Assembly (NCBI GenBank): GCA_017644375.1
Contig: JAEPLP010000001.1
Span: forward strand, 806,001 to 870,000
DNA from: Prochlorococcus marinus CUG1435
GTDB taxonomy: Bacteria; Cyanobacteriota; Cyanobacteriia; PCC-6307; Cyanobiaceae
Direction of reading: 5' to 3'
DNA length: 64,000 nucleotides
How positions within the stretch are numbered: the stretch's first letter is position 1; the number at the start of each line of letters is the position of its first letter. The translations under genes were made by a program, and so were the position numbers. Positions 9,948-19,780 of this stretch are shown here, piece by piece. Below the pieces are notes generated by a model that was given only the letters and a program-made list of their open reading frames with translations, ran no database searches and had not been told where the DNA came from.

Positions 9948-10649
9948 ATGACGTCAAATAAGATTATCGAAAAAAGTGAAGTAAGAGAGTATTTTAATGG
10001 TACTGGCTTTGAAAGATGGAATAAAATTTATAGCAAATCTGATGAAATTAATACGGTTCAGAAAAATATTAGGAAAGGACATCAAAAAACTGTAGATGAT
10101 GTAGTCTCATACATCAAAAATTATCCTGAACTAACAAAAAAAAGTTATTGTGATGCAGGCTGTGGTGTAGGAAGTCTTTCCATACCTTTATTAAGACTCG
10201 GTATAAAAGAATTACAGATGAGCGATATTTCTTCTGAAATGATTAAAGAAACAAAAAAACGCATTCATGAATTAGGTTTGAGTCAAAGTAAAATTAAATA
10301 TGAAGTTTGTGATCTGGAAAAATTAAAAGGATTATTTCATGTTGTAGTTTGTTTGGATGTATTCATTCATTATCCTCAACCGGTCGCAGAAGAAATGGTT
10401 CAACATCTATGCGATTTAAGCAAAGAAAAACTAATCGTTAGCTTTGCTCCTTATACTCCAGTTCTTGCTGTTCTAAAAAATATTGGAAAATTATTTCCTG
10501 GGCCAAGTAAAACTACAAGGGCATATACATTGAAAGAAAAGGGTATTATTAATGCTGCTAAAGAAAAAGGATTTAAAGTTGTTAAAAAGAAATTAAATCA
10601 AGCTCCTTTTTATTTTTCAAAACTAATTGAATTCGAAAAAATTAAATAA
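9948..10649 (+). CDS. chlM: Magnesium-protoporphyrin IX methyltransferase
   Basis: ChlM transfers a methyl group from S-adenosylmethionine to Mg-protoporphyrin IX, a committed step to chlorophyll. The 233-residue protein opens with a YFNGTGFERWNKIYS stretch typical of ChlM, then the SAM-binding motif DAGCGVGSLS at residues 69-78, and VCLDVFIHYP near 140. The length is typical. It is divergent from purE and ends one base before the convergent response regulator stop. The strong family signature makes a generic methyltransferase unlikely. Confidence 0.95.
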   Translation: MTSNKIIEKSEVREYFNGTGFERWNKIYSKSDEINTVQKNIRKGHQKTVDDVVSYIKNYPELTKKSYCDAGCGVGSLSIPLLRLGIKELQMSDISSEMIKETKKRIHELGLSQSKIKYEVCDLEKLKGLFHVVVCLDVFIHYPQPVAEEMVQHLCDLSKEKLIVSFAPYTPVLAVLKNIGKLFPGPSKTTRAYTLKEKGIINAAKEKGFKVVKKKLNQAPFYFSKLIEFEKIK

Positions 10650-10650
10650 T

Positions 10651-11379
10651 CTATTTAACTAAATGATTTTCAAGTGCATAACGAACTAATTCTGTTCGGC
10701 TAGATGTACCTGTCTTGATAAAAAGTCTACTTACATATTTCTCAACATTTCTAATAGATGTTTCAAGCTTTCTAGCAATTTCCTTGTTCATCAGTCCTTC
10801 TGCTACTAGTTGAAGCACACTTGCTTCTCTAGGAGTAAAACTAGGAAGATTTATTTTATTTTCTGGATTAGTTTGGTTTTGGTCTGTGAGCATAGATTTT
10901 ATTTCAGTAATTTGTTTTGCCATTTTGCTTACGTCAATATCTGCGAATCGTGCCGCTTCTTTTAATAGTCGTTCTTGTCTGTTGATTACATTTTTAACTC
11001 TTGCAGCTAATTCATCGGGATCGAAAGGTTTGGAAATATAATCATCAACTCCTGCAAGATAACCTTCTGTTCTGTCTAGGGTCATTCCTTTTGCAGTTAG
11101 AAAAATAACTGGAGTTCCTCCTAATTTTTCATCCTCTCTAATTTTTTCTAATAAATCATAACCGTTGGCTCGTGGCATCATAACATCGCTAATTATCAAA
11201 TCGGGGAAAATTGTTTGAGCTTTTTCCCAACCATCCTCGCCATCAACTGCAATAAATATTTCAAAGCCTTCATCTTCTAGAAATGTTTTAACAGCTGTTC
11301 TTAAACCAGGCTCATCATCAACTAATAAAATTCTTGATTTTCTTACCGGTTCATTATTTATTTGATTAATTTCATTCAT
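10651..11379 (-). CDS. Orphan response regulator, REC + LuxR-type HTH
   Basis: A two-component transcription factor of 242 residues. The N-terminal receiver domain (about 14-130) has Asp21/Asp22, phospho-acceptor Asp65 (ISDVMMP), Thr95 (FLTAKG) and Lys117 (SKPFD), all intact. A linker follows, then a LuxR/NarL-type helix-turn-helix at about 178-240 (FTPREASVLQLVAEGLMNKEIA). The arrangement and sequence resemble the Ycf29/TctD-like regulators encoded in some algal plastids, a recollection rather than a search result. No histidine kinase lies in the window, so its partner is unknown. It is divergent from the cysteine desulfurase gene. Confidence 0.9.
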   Translation of the reverse strand: MNEINQINNEPVRKSRILLVDDEPGLRTAVKTFLEDEGFEIFIAVDGEDGWEKAQTIFPDLIISDVMMPRANGYDLLEKIREDEKLGGTPVIFLTAKGMTLDRTEGYLAGVDDYISKPFDPDELAARVKNVINRQERLLKEAARFADIDVSKMAKQITEIKSMLTDQNQTNPENKINLPSFTPREASVLQLVAEGLMNKEIARKLETSIRNVEKYVSRLFIKTGTSSRTELVRYALENHLVK

Positions 11380-11438
11380 TTTTTAAATTCTTAAATTTGA
11401 TTTTCTAGTAATAAACAGAATTTTATATACTAAACATA

Positions 11439-12584
11439 ATGCTTTCAACTCCCATACTACTAGACTATCAATCTTCGACTCCTTGCTCTAAAGATGTTGT
11501 TGATTCTATGAAACCTTTTTGGAGTGAGATATTTTCTAACCCTGCAAGCAAATCTAATTTGGCGGGGATTAACGCAAGCGCTATATTGGAAGCCTCAAGA
11601 GAAAAAATAGAACAAAATTTATTTCTTAAGAATAAAAAAGTTATTTTTACAAGCGGGGCAACTGAATCTAATAATTTAGCCTTATTAGGTTTTGCTAGAA
11701 ATTTCTATAAAAAAACTGGAAATTATGGACATATTATTACCTTAAAAACAGAGCATAAAGCTGTTTTGGAGCCCCTAAACCAATTAAAAAAAGAGGGATT
11801 TATGGTTACAGAAATTAACCCTGAGAAAGATGGCTTAATTTCAGAAGAAGAATTCAAAAAAAATATAAGAGAAGATACATTTCTGGTGAGTGTTATGTTG
11901 GCAAATAATGAAATAGGAGTTATCCAGCCTGTAGAGAATATTTCAAAGATTTGTAAATCGCGAGGAATAACTTTTCACTCTGATTTTGCACAATGTTTAG
12001 GTTACATCGAGTTAGACAATCTTTTATCAGATGTAAATATGATAACTATGAGTTCTCACAAAATATATGGTCCTAAAGGGATAGGACTTCTTTTGATTGA
12101 TGAAGAAATGAATCTTGAGCCTTTAATTGTTGGAGGAGGTCAGGAATATGGTCTCAGGTCTGGTACATTACCTCTTCCTTTAGTAGTTGGCTTTGCTAAA
12201 GCAATTGAGATAGCTGTTTTTAATCAAAAAAATAATGCTGAGAAATTACTTTTGCATAGAAATACCCTTTTAGAGGGTTTGTTAGAAAATAATTCTGGTT
12301 TATTAATTAATGGCTCCATAGAAAAAAGATTACCTCACAATTTAAATTTGACTGTATTGGATTTAAACGGAGCAAAGTTTCATAAACTTTTAAAATCTAA
12401 AATAATTTGTTCTAGTGGATCTGCATGTAGTAATGGTGAACCATCTCATGTTTTATTAGCCTTAGGTAGATCTTTTAAAGAAGCAGAATCTTCAATAAGG
12501 TTAAGTATTGGATTAAGCACTAATTCAAAAGATATAAAAAAAGCAATTCATATTCTTACAAATACGATCAGATCATTACGCTAG
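11439..12584 (+). CDS. Cysteine desulfurase, NifS/IscS type
   Basis: This is a PLP enzyme that takes sulfur from cysteine as a protein persulfide for Fe-S clusters or tRNA thiolation. The protein is 381 residues. The PLP lysine is Lys208 in SSHKIYGPKG; the persulfide cysteine is Cys330 in SSGSACSNG, on the long mobile loop of group I (NifS/IscS) enzymes rather than the SufS type. TEHKAVL near 105-111 holds the histidine over the cofactor. No iscU or suf genes are adjacent. The gene converges on rsmH. Confidence 0.93.
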   Translation: MLSTPILLDYQSSTPCSKDVVDSMKPFWSEIFSNPASKSNLAGINASAILEASREKIEQNLFLKNKKVIFTSGATESNNLALLGFARNFYKKTGNYGHIITLKTEHKAVLEPLNQLKKEGFMVTEINPEKDGLISEEEFKKNIREDTFLVSVMLANNEIGVIQPVENISKICKSRGITFHSDFAQCLGYIELDNLLSDVNMITMSSHKIYGPKGIGLLLIDEEMNLEPLIVGGGQEYGLRSGTLPLPLVVGFAKAIEIAVFNQKNNAEKLLLHRNTLLEGLLENNSGLLINGSIEKRLPHNLNLTVLDLNGAKFHKLLKSKIICSSGSACSNGEPSHVLLALGRSFKEAESSIRLSIGLSTNSKDIKKAIHILTNTIRSLR

Positions 12585-12597
12585 AAATTATTGGCTC

Positions 12598-13500
12598 TTA
12601 TTTTAATTGAGCAATTCTTAATTTTCCACTTCTAGCTCTTTTATTGAGTTCGACTTCTTGTTCGGAGGGAGTTATTGGCTTTTTTGTCAGGTTTTTTAGT
12701 CTTTGATCATTCTTAAAAGAATTTTTAACTAACCTATCCTCCAGGGAATGAAAACTAATAATAGAAATAATACCTCCTGGCAAAATCCATTCAGGGACAA
12801 CTTGCAAAAATTTTTCTAATACTTCAATTTCTTTATTGACAGCAATTCTTAGTGCTTGAAATGTTCTTGTTGCTGGGTGTATTTTTTTATATCTTTGTTT
12901 TGGTGGAAAGCAGCCTGCAATAGAATAGGCTAATTCTTTTGTCCCAGAATATTTCCCATTTTCCTTTAAATCCATTTTTATTTTCCTAGCAATCTTTCTT
13001 GATAATCTCTCTTCTCCATATTTATAAATTAGGTTAGCTAGATCATTTTCATTTAAAGCCTCAATTAATTTCTCTGCATCAATCTCAAGAAAAGGATTCA
13101 TGCGCATATCAAGCGGACCATCTTTTTGGAAACTAAATCCTCTTTTAGGGTCATCAATTTGGTTGCTATTTACTCCAAGATCTGCAATCACAAAAGAAAC
13201 TTTTTCTTTTGGCATAAAATCCGCAAAATTTGTAGCCCTAATATCAAGCCTATTTTTAAATTCATCAAGTTTTTTTGATGCTGATTTTCTCGCGAATGGA
13301 TCTTGATCAAGTCCAATTATATTTAAATCCGAATATTTTCTCAATAAATGATAAGAGTGCCCGCCTCCGCCTAAAGTAGCGTCTATTCCTTTAAGTTGGT
13401 TGTTATGGATTAATGGGTAATGCTCTAATGAGGCCATAATCTCATCTGTCATAACTGATTTATGATTGAAAAAAGATGAATCAGATAGGTCAGTTTGCAT
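12598..13500 (-). CDS. rsmH: 16S rRNA m4C1402 methyltransferase
   Basis: RsmH (MraW) methylates N4 of C1402 in the 16S rRNA decoding centre. The 300-residue protein begins with the typical HKSVMTDEI segment, then the SAM-binding GIDATLGGGGHS at 38-49, and later SFHSLEDRLVK near 250. The C-terminal RSGKLR motif is also characteristic. It lies outside any mra/mur cluster here, as is usual in cyanobacteria. It is divergent from ndhH across 38 bases. Confidence 0.96.
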   Translation of the reverse strand: MQTDLSDSSFFNHKSVMTDEIMASLEHYPLIHNNQLKGIDATLGGGGHSYHLLRKYSDLNIIGLDQDPFARKSASKKLDEFKNRLDIRATNFADFMPKEKVSFVIADLGVNSNQIDDPKRGFSFQKDGPLDMRMNPFLEIDAEKLIEALNENDLANLIYKYGEERLSRKIARKIKMDLKENGKYSGTKELAYSIAGCFPPKQRYKKIHPATRTFQALRIAVNKEIEVLEKFLQVVPEWILPGGIISIISFHSLEDRLVKNSFKNDQRLKNLTKKPITPSEQEVELNKRARSGKLRIAQLK

Positions 13501-13538
13501 AACTTTCGACTAATATTTATTTAGAAGTTAAATTTCGA

Positions 13539-14726
13539 ATGGCTCAGCTAGAGACTAGAACAGAACCAATGGTGGTCAATTTTGGCCCCCACCATCCCTC
13601 AATGCATGGGGTTTTAAGGTTAGTTGTAACTCTTGATGGTGAGAATGTCATTGATTGTGAGCCAGTAATTGGATATTTACATAGAGGAATGGAAAAGATA
13701 GCTGAAAATAGGACAAATGTAATGTATGTCCCTTATGTAAGCAGAATGGATTATGCAGCAGGAATGTTTTATGAAGCTATTGTAGTAAATGCTCCTGAAA
13801 GATTAGCTAATATTCCAGTTCCTAAAAGAGCTAGTTACATCAGAGTTCTAATGCTAGAACTCAATCGTATTGCTAATCATCTTTTGTGGCTCGGCCCCTT
13901 TTTAGCAGACGTAGGAGCTCAAACTCCATTTTTCTATATTTTTAGAGAAAGAGAAATGATATATGATCTCTGGGAAGCTGCTACTGGACAGAGGCTGATA
14001 AATAATAATTTCTTTAGGATAGGTGGTGTCGCATGTGATCTTCCATATGGATGGTTAGAAAAATGTATAGACTTTTGTGATTGGTTTGGACCTAAGATTG
14101 ATGAATATGAGAAATTAATCACAAATAATCCAATTTTTAGAAAAAGAATTGAAGGTCTGGGAACAATAGAAAGAGACCAGGCAATTAATTGGTCTTTGTC
14201 TGGGCCAATGCTTAGAGCTTCTGGAGTTTCCTGGGATTTAAGGAAAGTCGATAGTTATGAATGTTATGACGATTTTGATTGGCAGATTGCTTCAGAAAAA
14301 GAAGGAGATTGTTATGCGAGATATCGAGTAAGAGTCGAAGAGATGAGACAATCACTAAGCATCATTCGCCAGGCCTGTAAAATGATTCCAGGAGGTCCAA
14401 CAGAAAATTTGGAAGCTCAAAGAATGGCGACTGAAGATAAGAAAAGTGAAATATTTGGTATGGACTATCAATATGTAGCAAAGAAGGTTGCTCCAACTTT
14501 TAAAATTCCTAACGGAGAATTGTATACAAGATTAGAGTCCGGTAAAGGAGAAATAGGTGTATTTATTCAAGGAAATAATGAAGTTACCCCATGGAGATTT
14601 AAAATCAGAGCAGCTGATTTAAATAATCTGCAAATTTTACCTCATATTCTTAAAGGTGCCAAAATCGCCGATATTATGGCAATTCTTGGCTCAATAGATG
14701 TCATTATGGGATCTGTTGATAGATAA
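13539..14726 (+). CDS. ndhH: NDH-1 subunit NdhH (49 kDa, NuoD-like)
   Basis: NdhH is the peripheral-arm subunit that, with NdhK, forms the plastoquinone reduction site of NDH-1. The 395-residue protein has the family opening ([15 protein letters not shown] near residue 15-29), GYLHRGMEK near 46-54, and the C-terminal [18 protein letters not shown] ending typical of NdhH. It is separate from the ndhA-I-G-E unit. It is followed ten bases later by the thioesterase gene, so the two may be co-transcribed. Confidence 0.97.
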   Translation: MAQLETRTEPMVVNFGPHHPSMHGVLRLVVTLDGENVIDCEPVIGYLHRGMEKIAENRTNVMYVPYVSRMDYAAGMFYEAIVVNAPERLANIPVPKRASYIRVLMLELNRIANHLLWLGPFLADVGAQTPFFYIFREREMIYDLWEAATGQRLINNNFFRIGGVACDLPYGWLEKCIDFCDWFGPKIDEYEKLITNNPIFRKRIEGLGTIERDQAINWSLSGPMLRASGVSWDLRKVDSYECYDDFDWQIASEKEGDCYARYRVRVEEMRQSLSIIRQACKMIPGGPTENLEAQRMATEDKKSEIFGMDYQYVAKKVAPTFKIPNGELYTRLESGKGEIGVFIQGNNEVTPWRFKIRAADLNNLQILPHILKGAKIADIMAILGSIDVIMGSVDR

Positions 14727-14735
14727 GTTCTTTAA

Positions 14736-15188
<453 letters not shown>

Positions 15189-15191
15189 TTA

Positions 15192-16391
15192 TTATTTTTT
15201 AAATTTATAGTTTATTTTTTCTGCACTGGTATTTTTTTTAATAATCCACTTTTCAGGTTTTTCATGTTTAGGCCAACTTTGAGAAAATTTTTTTAATAAA
15301 TTTAATGAATTTTCAATATTTTTTTGATTTGTATGTTCTTTATATTCCACAATTATTTTAATTTTATTTCCCCATAATTTGTCGGACAATTTTGAAATAT
15401 TGAATTTATTAATTGGGATATTTTCTTTCCTAATGAAATCATTTAATCGAGATTCAATTACTTTTGGAAAAACGATTTCTCCTCCTGAGTTAAAAGCGTT
15501 ATCACTTCTTCCAAGAAAGTTTAAATATAAAGAATTATTTATTTGATTAATTTCACCTAAATCACCGGTTTGCCACCACCCATTTTTATTTTTGAAATTT
15601 TCAGTTTTTGAAGAGTCTATTATTTCGATTCCAATTCTGGCTGAATTTATTTCGATTAATCCTTGTGCGTTAATTCTTATTTTTGTATCAGGTAGTATTT
15701 CTCCAACATTTTCAAAACCCATTAAGAATTCTTTTGGTTTTAAACTAGTAACCATTGCCGCTGTCTCAGTTGAGCCGTAACAAGGTGCTAATTTTATTTT
15801 TTCTTGTATGCATTTTTCTGAAGTTTCTCCTGAAATTGAAGCTCCACCTACCCAAATTAGATCAAAAATTTTTAGCCAATTAATACCATCTTTTTGAGTT
15901 AAAAGTCTTTGTAATTGTGTAGGTACTAATGACGTAATCAAGTGTTTTTTGTTTTTTTTAGATTTAATTGTAAAACGTAAAAGTTCTCTAGTTTTTTTTA
16001 TTAAATTTGGAGAAATATTAATACAATCACATCCCCAAGCTTGACTTCTAAAAATTGGCATTAATCCACTTATATGGTTCAGGGGTAAAGTATTTAAAAT
16101 TAAGCAGTTTTGCAGTTCAAATCCTTGCTCTATTAGCCATTGACCTGATGTAGCTGCAGATAATTTAATATTATTCAAATGGTGAAAACATTGTCTCGGT
16201 TTTCCAGAACTTCCACTACTGTTTAAGATAATTGCTGGCCCATTTTCAGTGATTGAATCTAATACATCTGCGTCTTCATAATATTTGTTTTTTATATAAA
16301 TAATTTTATTCTCTCTAATTTTTTTAAGAATTTTCTCTACAGATTGAGTTTCGTTATTTTCAACTTCAATAGTATGAATTTTATTTTTCAT
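15192..16391 (-). CDS. menE: O-succinylbenzoate-CoA ligase
   Basis: MenE activates o-succinylbenzoate with ATP and CoA for phylloquinone. The product is 399 residues from the ATG at 16391. That start overlaps the menC stop as ATGA; a second ATG 12 bases further upstream is less likely. The adenylate-forming signature appears as NSSGSSGKPRQ near 75-85, a variant of the SGTTGxPK loop. GGASISGE and YGSTETA follow, then WWQTGDLGE and a terminal lysine (SAEKINYK) in the position of the catalytic lysine, with the usual preceding glycine replaced. It is shorter than the 450-490 residues common elsewhere. Confidence 0.9.
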   Translation of the reverse strand: MKNKIHTIEVENNETQSVEKILKKIRENKIIYIKNKYYEDADVLDSITENGPAIILNSSGSSGKPRQCFHHLNNIKLSAATSGQWLIEQGFELQNCLILNTLPLNHISGLMPIFRSQAWGCDCINISPNLIKKTRELLRFTIKSKKNKKHLITSLVPTQLQRLLTQKDGINWLKIFDLIWVGGASISGETSEKCIQEKIKLAPCYGSTETAAMVTSLKPKEFLMGFENVGEILPDTKIRINAQGLIEINSARIGIEIIDSSKTENFKNKNGWWQTGDLGEINQINNSLYLNFLGRSDNAFNSGGEIVFPKVIESRLNDFIRKENIPINKFNISKLSDKLWGNKIKIIVEYKEHTNQKNIENSLNLLKKFSQSWPKHEKPEKWIIKKNTSAEKINYKFKK

Positions 16392-17353
16392 AGGAGATCC
16401 CATATCTTTTTTGCTTCATTTAAAAATAGAAACGAATTAGGGAAATTATTCATAGCTAAACCAGGAACTTTTGGAGTTGGTCCTTGTAATTGTAGAGACG
16501 ATAAATGATAAAGCCATCTCTTCCCTATACCAGTTTCAAATGAGGTACTTATAGATATTAAAGCTTTTTTATTTTCTAATTCTCTTAAAAGCTTAACTGG
16601 ATTTTTTTCTTGAGAAGGCCTTCGAATTTGCCAACCTTTCCACTCATCAATCAAAGTTGGAAATTTTAAAAGTGATTCGTCCAAGGCTATAGGGATTTTT
16701 TTGTTGAGTTCTGTCAGTCCATCAATATCATCAACACAGAGAGGTTGTTCTAACCAATCTATATTTTCGATATCCTTCAAAATATCAGCCCATCTATTAG
16801 CTATCTCTCTTCCCCAAGAACCATTAGCATCTATTCTTATCTTAATATTATTCCCTATTTGGCTTAAAATTTCTTCTAAAGTTGCTTCTTCCTCATAGTT
16901 ATTTTTTAATGCTACTTTCCATTTTATGGTTACTGATTTTTCAATATTAGATTGTCTTTTTTTAATTTCATTTAGATCTGAAATTACATTTTCAGGATTT
17001 AATAGTATGGCTGTTTTATCAATTTCATCAAAGTAATAGTTTTCTTTAAAAATTATTCTTCCATTTATCTCAGCTAATGCAGAATTTATTGCAGATTGAA
17101 TGCATGGGTGAAAAATATTTATTTGCTCAGATAAACTATTTACGTCTACATACTCAGGGATCATATCTAGTTGTTTCGCACACTTTTTTAAGTCTTCTTC
17201 TGGAAGTGGTGATACTTCTCCAAACCCAATGTTTTTATCATTGCTTGTTAATTTAATTATCCAACCCGATTTTGTAAAGTAAGTGGTTTTAGAATTTTTT
17301 ACTTTGGTGGGTAACTTGAAGCTATAAGATTTTTTTTTAAATATTAAGTTCAT
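16388..17353 (-). CDS. menC: o-Succinylbenzoate synthase
   Basis: MenC dehydrates SHCHC to o-succinylbenzoate; it belongs to the enolase superfamily. The 321-residue protein shows the KxK catalytic pair at Lys144/Lys146 (IKWK) and metal ligands Asp175 (RIDANGSW), Glu202 (LEQPL) and Asp225 (ALDESLL). Overall identity is low, as is usual for MenC, so the neighbourhood is important support. The ATG overlaps the menA stop by four bases (ATGA), and its own stop overlaps menE the same way, so translational coupling through the operon is likely. Confidence 0.9.
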   Translation of the reverse strand: MNLIFKKKSYSFKLPTKVKNSKTTYFTKSGWIIKLTSNDKNIGFGEVSPLPEEDLKKCAKQLDMIPEYVDVNSLSEQINIFHPCIQSAINSALAEINGRIIFKENYYFDEIDKTAILLNPENVISDLNEIKKRQSNIEKSVTIKWKVALKNNYEEEATLEEILSQIGNNIKIRIDANGSWGREIANRWADILKDIENIDWLEQPLCVDDIDGLTELNKKIPIALDESLLKFPTLIDEWKGWQIRRPSQEKNPVKLLRELENKKALISISTSFETGIGKRWLYHLSSLQLQGPTPKVPGLAMNNFPNSFLFLNEAKKIWDLL

Positions 17354-18267
17354 TTATTAAGCAAGTAATTAAATATTAATCCTGTGATTAAGCCAAATCC
17401 ATTAAGAGTTTGAAATTTTATTGCGACGAATTTGGAATTTTTTGTTGCAGAAGGTTTTTTATAGGAAGATTTTAATAAATTTATGAGTCTTATTGCTTGA
17501 GGAAAACTAATCAAATAAAGGATACAAAACACTGGAATAAATCCAGTAAATATAGTTAAAAGTTGAAAAATATATATTGTAAAAATTATCCAAGGTACAA
17601 ATTGAGAACCTTTTTTTGCACCTAGGCGCACTAAAGGTGAATTTTTCCCATGCTTTTTATCTTCAGAAATTTGATGAAAATGAGAACAAAATAATACAAG
17701 AGTTGTTGCCAATGAAGGTCCTGAACCAAGTAATAAAGAAACTTTCCAGGGAATATCTTCGAAGTAAATATTATAAGGATTTAACGCAATTAAGACTGCA
17801 GAGTATGCAAAAGGTCCAAATGCAAGCCAGCATAATGGTTCTCCTAAACCTTGATAGCCAAATCTAAAAGGAGGTCCTTGATATAAATATCCTAAGAAGC
17901 AGCAAGATGCCACCAAAATCAAAATGTTTATACTTGTTGATACTGAAATAATTGAAATTATTAATAAACCAATAACTAAAGATGTATATGCAATAAATAA
18001 AATTATTTTTTTATTTTTTACAAGATTTACAATTGAATGGAATTTAAATTCATCGATTCCTGTTTCTGCGTCGAATAAATCATTAGTTAGGTTTTCCCAA
18101 AGTAATATAAAAATTGCAGCTAAAGTAAATGCAATTAAATTATAAACTTTTACCTTTTCATATTCATTGAGTGTATAAGCCCCTGTTATTAAAACCGGAA
18201 GTATGGCAACAGAATAAAGAGGCCATTTTATCGCTTGTTTCCATAATTTTTTTTTATCTTCTTCCAT
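17350..18267 (-). CDS. menA: 1,4-Dihydroxy-2-naphthoate phytyl/prenyltransferase
   Basis: MenA attaches the phytyl chain to DHNA in the membrane, giving the phylloquinone precursor for photosystem I. The 305-residue protein has about eight or nine hydrophobic helices. The first aspartate-rich motif is NDLFDAETGID at 62-72. The second acidic region (FHQISEDKKHGKNS) lies near 198-211, as in the UbiA superfamily. The first gene of the menA-C-E operon, divergent from menF across 100 bases that contain an inverted repeat (18299-18327). Confidence 0.93.
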   Translation of the reverse strand: MEEDKKKLWKQAIKWPLYSVAILPVLITGAYTLNEYEKVKVYNLIAFTLAAIFILLWENLTNDLFDAETGIDEFKFHSIVNLVKNKKIILFIAYTSLVIGLLIISIISVSTSINILILVASCCFLGYLYQGPPFRFGYQGLGEPLCWLAFGPFAYSAVLIALNPYNIYFEDIPWKVSLLLGSGPSLATTLVLFCSHFHQISEDKKHGKNSPLVRLGAKKGSQFVPWIIFTIYIFQLLTIFTGFIPVFCILYLISFPQAIRLINLLKSSYKKPSATKNSKFVAIKFQTLNGFGLITGLIFNYLLNK

Positions 18268-18298
18268 TTTTATTTACTCACAAAATTCGATCATTATT

Positions 18299-18327
18299 AA
18301 ATGTAGTTTATAAATTGAGTTACATTT
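18299..18327. promoter_or_regulatory. Inverted repeat in the menA/menF divergent spacer
   Basis: AAATGTA and TACATTT (7-bp arms, 15 bases apart) lie centrally in the 100-base promoter region between menA and menF. The loop contains a TATAAA that could serve as a -10 element. A shared operator for both halves of the pathway is possible; no binding protein can be named. Confidence 0.3.
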
Positions 18328-18367
18328 TTTACTTTATTGCATGATTTTTAGTTATTTTCAATAAGTA

Positions 18368-19780
18368 ATGAAAAATGATTTAAACTTAACAGATTTTTTA
18401 AAAGATGTATTTTCTTCTTTCGATAAGAAAGTGGAAAATTCTGGATTAGTAAGTATTTGTGTTGAGATTCCTTGTATTGATTTATTACAAGTATATGAAT
18501 TGTTTATAAATAAATATCCGTTTTCTTCATTTTGGGAGGAATCTAATGGTATTTCATATATTGCTTTTGAGAAATGTAAATATGTTACTTTGGATGGTCC
18601 AAAAAGATTTGAGTTGGCCAAGGAGTTTAATTCTGAAAATTTTAAAAATTTAATTAATTTAACTAATGAAACAAATAATTTTGCACTTTCAAAAATAATT
18701 TATTTATTTTCTTTTTCTGAAAACTTGAATAATAAGAATTTATCTTCTGATGTCCCTAGTTTGGAGGCTATCTTACCAAAAATATTAATTATTAAAAGTA
18801 ATAAGAATTGCTGGTTAAGAATCAATGGTCATGTTGAGGGTAAATCATCATTAAGAACATTAATTGAAGAAATATGGACAATTAGAAATCAAGTTATTAA
18901 TTCTGGCTCAGAATTAATAAAATCATCTTGCTTAAATACTAGTTTTGATTTACCAATTATTGATGATTTCTTGCACTCCTTAGAAACTTCTAATACAAGT
19001 TTGAAAAAAGTATTAAATAGAGGAATTCAATTAGTAGAAAAAGGTATTCTCGAAAAGATAGTTTTAGCGAATAGGATTAAAATAAAATTTAAAAATAAAT
19101 TAGATTTAATAGAAATTTTAAAAAGATTAAAAAAGAATCATCCAAATACATGCAGATACGTTTGGAAAAGAAATAGTAAGGATACTTTATTTGGAGCATC
19201 TCCAGAAAAATTATTTTCTTTTACTAAACCTAATTTAACTTTGGAGGCTCTTGCTGGAACTATCTCTACTAAATCAAATTTTAATAAACTCCTAAAAAGT
19301 ACTAAAGACTTAAAGGAACATAATTACGTAACACAATATTTGATTAAATGTTTAGAAGTTTCAAAAATAAAAAACTTTAAAAAAAGTGATATAAAGGTAA
19401 ATTCATTTGGAGATATTTCTCATTTGCAAACACTCATTTTCTCTAAAGTTGAAAATATATGTCCTTTTGAATTGCTTAAAAACTTACATCCATCTCCTGC
19501 TGTTTGTGGTTACCCAAAAAATGCAGCATTGGATTGGATAAACACTCTTGAATCTTTTCCTAGAGGAAATTATGCTTCTCCAATGGGTTGGGTTGATTCA
19601 TCAGGAAATGCTTCTTTTCTTTTAGCAATAAGAGGAGCTAGGTATGTTGAAGAAAATATTGAATTTACTGCGGGTTCAGGTATAGTTTCAGGCTCCGTTT
19701 TAGAGAAAGAAATGGATGAGATTAAATTAAAATTTGAATCTATAGTAAAACAAATATTTTTCGCTAAAAGTCCTAGATAA
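18368..19780 (+). CDS. menF: Isochorismate synthase
   Basis: This enzyme converts chorismate to isochorismate, opening the phylloquinone branch. The 470-residue protein has the chorismate-binding fold in its C-terminal 260 residues: [10 protein letters not shown] near 234, [17 protein letters not shown] near 296-302, [11 protein letters not shown] near 376, and a final [13 protein letters not shown] stretch. The cysteine-containing PAVCGYP segment is typical of isochorismate synthases rather than anthranilate synthase. The N-terminal half is AT-rich and divergent. It is convergent with gshB, the coding ends overlapping by eight bases. Confidence 0.93.
   Translation: MKNDLNLTDFLKDVFSSFDKKVENSGLVSICVEIPCIDLLQVYELFINKYPFSSFWEESNGISYIAFEKCKYVTLDGPKRFELAKEFNSENFKNLINLTNETNNFALSKIIYLFSFSENLNNKNLSSDVPSLEAILPKILIIKSNKNCWLRINGHVEGKSSLRTLIEEIWTIRNQVINSGSELIKSSCLNTSFDLPIIDDFLHSLETSNTSLKKVLNRGIQLVEKGILEKIVLANRIKIKFKNKLDLIEILKRLKKNHPNTCRYVWKRNSKDTLFGASPEKLFSFTKPNLTLEALAGTISTKSNFNKLLKSTKDLKEHNYVTQYLIKCLEVSKIKNFKKSDIKVNSFGDISHLQTLIFSKVENICPFELLKNLHPSPAVCGYPKNAALDWINTLESFPRGNYASPMGWVDSSGNASFLLAIRGARYVEENIEFTAGSGIVSGSVLEKEMDEIKLKFESIVKQIFFAKSPR

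Noticed and set aside
16100-16125. GTTCAAATCC resembling a tRNA T-arm
   Set aside because: It lies within menE, with no acceptor stem or anticodon arm at the right distances. No tRNA was found anywhere in the window.
18319-18335. HLR1-like (RpaB) direct repeat GTTACATT...TTTACTTT before menF
   Set aside because: The spacing is one base instead of two and the second half has a mismatch, too weak to call.
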